Below, one piece after another: positions 62,121 to 64,000 of a stretch of DNA of 64,000 nucleotides. The stretch spans positions 1-64,000 of the forward strand of contig NZ_JAIQZB010000011.1 in the NCBI RefSeq assembly GCF_020164555.1, in the 5' to 3' direction. The DNA is from Salegentibacter lacus (GTDB lineage: Bacteria > Bacteroidota > Bacteroidia > Flavobacteriales > Flavobacteriaceae). The translations under genes and the position numbers were made by a program. The notes beneath the pieces were generated by a model, which saw only the letters and a list, made by a program, of their open reading frames with translations, made no database searches and was not told the DNA's origin. Position 1 is the first letter of the stretch. The number at the start of each line of letters is the position of its first letter.

Positions 62121-63845
62121 TTAAAAATCGAATTTATACGTTGCTCCTGCAAGAACCTGTAATCCCTGTACCTGGAAATTAGTCCATCGTTGATAATTGT
62201 TATTTAAAAGGTTACTTCCCTTCGCAAATGCCGAAAGCCTGTCATTAAACCTATAGCCTAAATGAGCATTTACATCAAAATAGCTATCAAGGCTAATTGT
62301 ACTCATTGATGGTTCTCCTGCTGAAGCAACTCTTTCCTGGTCAAAACGCTCGCCAATATAAAACAAGTTGGCCCCGGTATACCAATTTTCATTAATTTGA
62401 TAATCGGCATTTAGAGAGGCTTTAAAATCTGGAAGGTTCCAGGCTTCTACTTCATCTTCTGTACTGTAATTAAAATATTCAGCATTAATTCCCAAACGGA
62501 AGTTTCGGTTTACATCAACATTTAACTCACCGGCAACAGAAAGGGTTTTAACATCATCATAAGCTACTTCAAAAGAATTTCCGTAGGCATAATTCTCGGT
62601 TGTGATATCGTTCGCCTGGGCATTGCGTTTAAACAAAGCTTTATTGAATTGCGATTCATAACCTGTTCTAAAATTATAAGAAATACTATTACTTAATTTT
62701 CCTTTCGCACCTACATAAGCATTATACTCATTGTCGGTTGGTTTTATTTCTAAACTTGGAGAAACATAAGGGTTTTCCTGAATAAATTTATAATAGGTGT
62801 TTTGTTGCAAACCACCTTCTAAACCAGCATAAGGTGTAAAATAATCACCGCCTAATCTATAACTGGCTGTTACTTTTGGGTAAATATAAAAGTTACCATC
62901 ACTGTTTTCTACATCCTGGCTATAGAAAAAAGCCACACCAAGATTAATGGTTAGATCGTCCCTTAAAATCAATAAACTTGGATTAATCCCGAAGTTCATA
63001 AAGGTATATTCATAGTTTTCTGTCGCCAGAAACTGTTCCCCCATTTGTCCATTTACAATATCGGTATAGATATTTGTGGTAATTAATTCATCGGCGATAT
63101 TGACTTCAAAAGTTCCACGGGCGTCAAAATGATTTTCTGTAGTAGAATAAGAATCCCCAGTATGCCTAAATTTTGCCCTTGCATTATCAAAAAACGAATC
63201 GTAAAGTTCTATTTCACCACCCGCATAGGCTGAGAAATAATTTTGTGCAGGATCTACAGCATTTATTTCTGTATTGCTAAAATTAGCATTTTGTGGCAGA
63301 CCATACCAGTTAAAGAGTTGGTGCTGCGCTCCTACTTCGGTTTTCCAACCTAAATCGCGGGTTTTAGAATTATAACTTAGGTTAAGCTCGGTATCATAAA
63401 ACTTATCATCTAATGCAATACCATCAATCCCGCCCTGAGACGAGTTATGCTCTAAATAGATTCCAAAATTATCAGTTCGGCTCACCTCAAGGTTACTGTA
63501 AAATTCAGCCAGAAGATTGCCGTAATTTCCAAAACCAAGACTCGCATAATTATCATAAACTTTTACGGGTCGCTCTCTTTCTACCGTGGTAGCACGCCCT
63601 TTTGCAGGCGTAAATGTAGAAGCCACGGGAACTGAAAAGATGCTGTATTGCACCGGTCTTTTTTCAGTCCGTACAGAATCTGCCTCTGTAGGGGTTTGCT
63701 TTATTTTATTCGCATCTTTAACTGTTGGGGTATATGGTTTTACTACGGTTACAGTTTCGCTGTCTATAGGATCCTGAGCAAAAAGAACCCCACTAATTAA
63801 AAACAGACTTAAAAACAGGTTTCTTTTTATTGAAAACATTTGCAT
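62121..63845 (-). CDS. outer-membrane beta-barrel without plug domain
   Basis: 574 aa from ATG 63845; MFSIKRN at 63839 is an equal alternative. Signal peptide RNLFLSLFLISGVLFAQ. The C-terminal barrel resembles TonB-dependent receptors (NYQRWTNFQVQGLQVLAGATYKFDF ends in Phe), but the plug domain is missing: a proline/charged linker (about residues 25-90, VVKPYTPTVKDANK) leads straight into strands. It pairs with the TPR gene just upstream, as in many Flavobacteriia. Role unknown. Confidence 0.85.
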   Translation of the reverse strand: MQMFSIKRNLFLSLFLISGVLFAQDPIDSETVTVVKPYTPTVKDANKIKQTPTEADSVRTEKRPVQYSIFSVPVASTFTPAKGRATTVERERPVKVYDNYASLGFGNYGNLLAEFYSNLEVSRTDNFGIYLEHNSSQGGIDGIALDDKFYDTELNLSYNSKTRDLGWKTEVGAQHQLFNWYGLPQNANFSNTEINAVDPAQNYFSAYAGGEIELYDSFFDNARAKFRHTGDSYSTTENHFDARGTFEVNIADELITTNIYTDIVNGQMGEQFLATENYEYTFMNFGINPSLLILRDDLTINLGVAFFYSQDVENSDGNFYIYPKVTASYRLGGDYFTPYAGLEGGLQQNTYYKFIQENPYVSPSLEIKPTDNEYNAYVGAKGKLSNSISYNFRTGYESQFNKALFKRNAQANDITTENYAYGNSFEVAYDDVKTLSVAGELNVDVNRNFRLGINAEYFNYSTEDEVEAWNLPDFKASLNADYQINENWYTGANLFYIGERFDQERVASAGEPSMSTISLDSYFDVNAHLGYRFNDRLSAFAKGSNLLNNNYQRWTNFQVQGLQVLAGATYKFDF

Positions 63846-63879
63846 ATAGAAATTCTTAAATGTTAGATTTAAAGTTGAA

Positions 63880-64000
63880 TTAGTTATTTGCTTCTACCGA
63901 AGAATTGGTTTTTGCCTCTTCTGTCTTTATTCTGGATAGTTCCTCCCTGGCTTCCTGAACAATTTCAGGATAGTTAGAGAAGTTATTAATCACATTCTCC
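63880..64000 (-). CDS. tetratricopeptide-repeat protein, C-terminal end only
   Basis: The window edge cuts this minus-strand gene. The visible 39 residues (ENVINNFSNYPEIVQEAREE... ending EANN) look like a helix of a TPR array plus a polar tail. It is followed 34 bp later by the barrel gene, an order known from Bacteroidota envelope operons. Too little is present to identify it further. Confidence 0.65.
   Translation of the reverse strand, partial: ENVINNFSNYPEIVQEAREELSRIKTEEAKTNSSVEANN

Noticed and set aside
1-64000. CRISPR array, insertion sequence, prophage or secretion-system locus
   Set aside because: No regularly spaced repeats, transposase, integrase or structural phage genes were seen; genes are ordinary chromosomal ones.

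Overview
The window comes from an AT-rich member of the Bacteroidota, almost certainly the family Flavobacteriaceae and probably near Salegentibacter, Gramella or Zunongwangia. This is inferred from the 16S rRNA 5' end, the housekeeping proteins, the promoters of the type TTG-N19/21-TAnnTTTG, the lack of Shine-Dalgarno sequences, and the family set (two-gene transketolase, cyclophilin-FKBP fusion, 755-residue mitochondrial-type aconitase, DUF1573/YajC/NusB block). It is ordinary chromosome. I see no insertion sequence, prophage, CRISPR array or integrase.

Layout. 1-965: 5' end of a 16S rRNA gene (minus strand) behind three tandem promoters. 966-4323: thrS-infC-rpmI-rplT, where infC seems to start at AUA. 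4350-11333 (minus): yjbQ, a small frameshifted membrane ORF, a secreted amidotransferase-like protein, dnaB, accA, an LptF/G permease and a tgt lacking its zinc cysteines. 11485-17364: split transketolase, outer-membrane and FKBP lipoproteins, an S4 protein, a methyltransferase, a phosphoribosyltransferase and aroK. 17490-17942: two tRNA-Lys copies and a tRNA-Leu, with a small insertion bounded by a 12-bp duplication of the tRNA 3' end. 17955-25066: an SDR/aldehyde dehydrogenase pair divergent from a zeaxanthin cluster (carH-like regulator, crtI, crtB, crtZ, crtY). 25146-26916: an S24-type repressor, a degenerate AT-rich stretch and an orphan cysteine-containing protein. 27012-36213: TlpA thioredoxin, aconitase, MoxR, three envelope folding factors (SurA-like, a parvulin-like lipoprotein, Skp/OmpH) and guaB. 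36277-42458: an iron-uptake locus, fbpABC divergent from a FecA-like receptor, with a 21-bp motif repeated three times at the promoters. 42481-50505: metabolic genes and nusB/yajC. 50642-64000: ABC exporter, DUF3276 protein, M14 peptidase, peroxiredoxins, dual immunophilin, amidohydrolase, PiT-like permease, a plug-less barrel and the end of a TPR gene.

How the genes work together. The crt genes form a tight operon (gaps of 1-27 bp) making zeaxanthin. The regulator at its head keeps the W-x9-EH and ExHxxG residues of B12-dependent photoreceptors, so light control is likely. FbpABC and the TonB-dependent receptor form an iron route across both membranes and seem co-regulated. The minus-strand operon at 30255-33822 and the divergent ompH gene serve outer-membrane protein folding. 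Palindromic intergenic repeats (a CGTCA...TGACG family and a TCGAT/TCGAG family) are scattered through the window.
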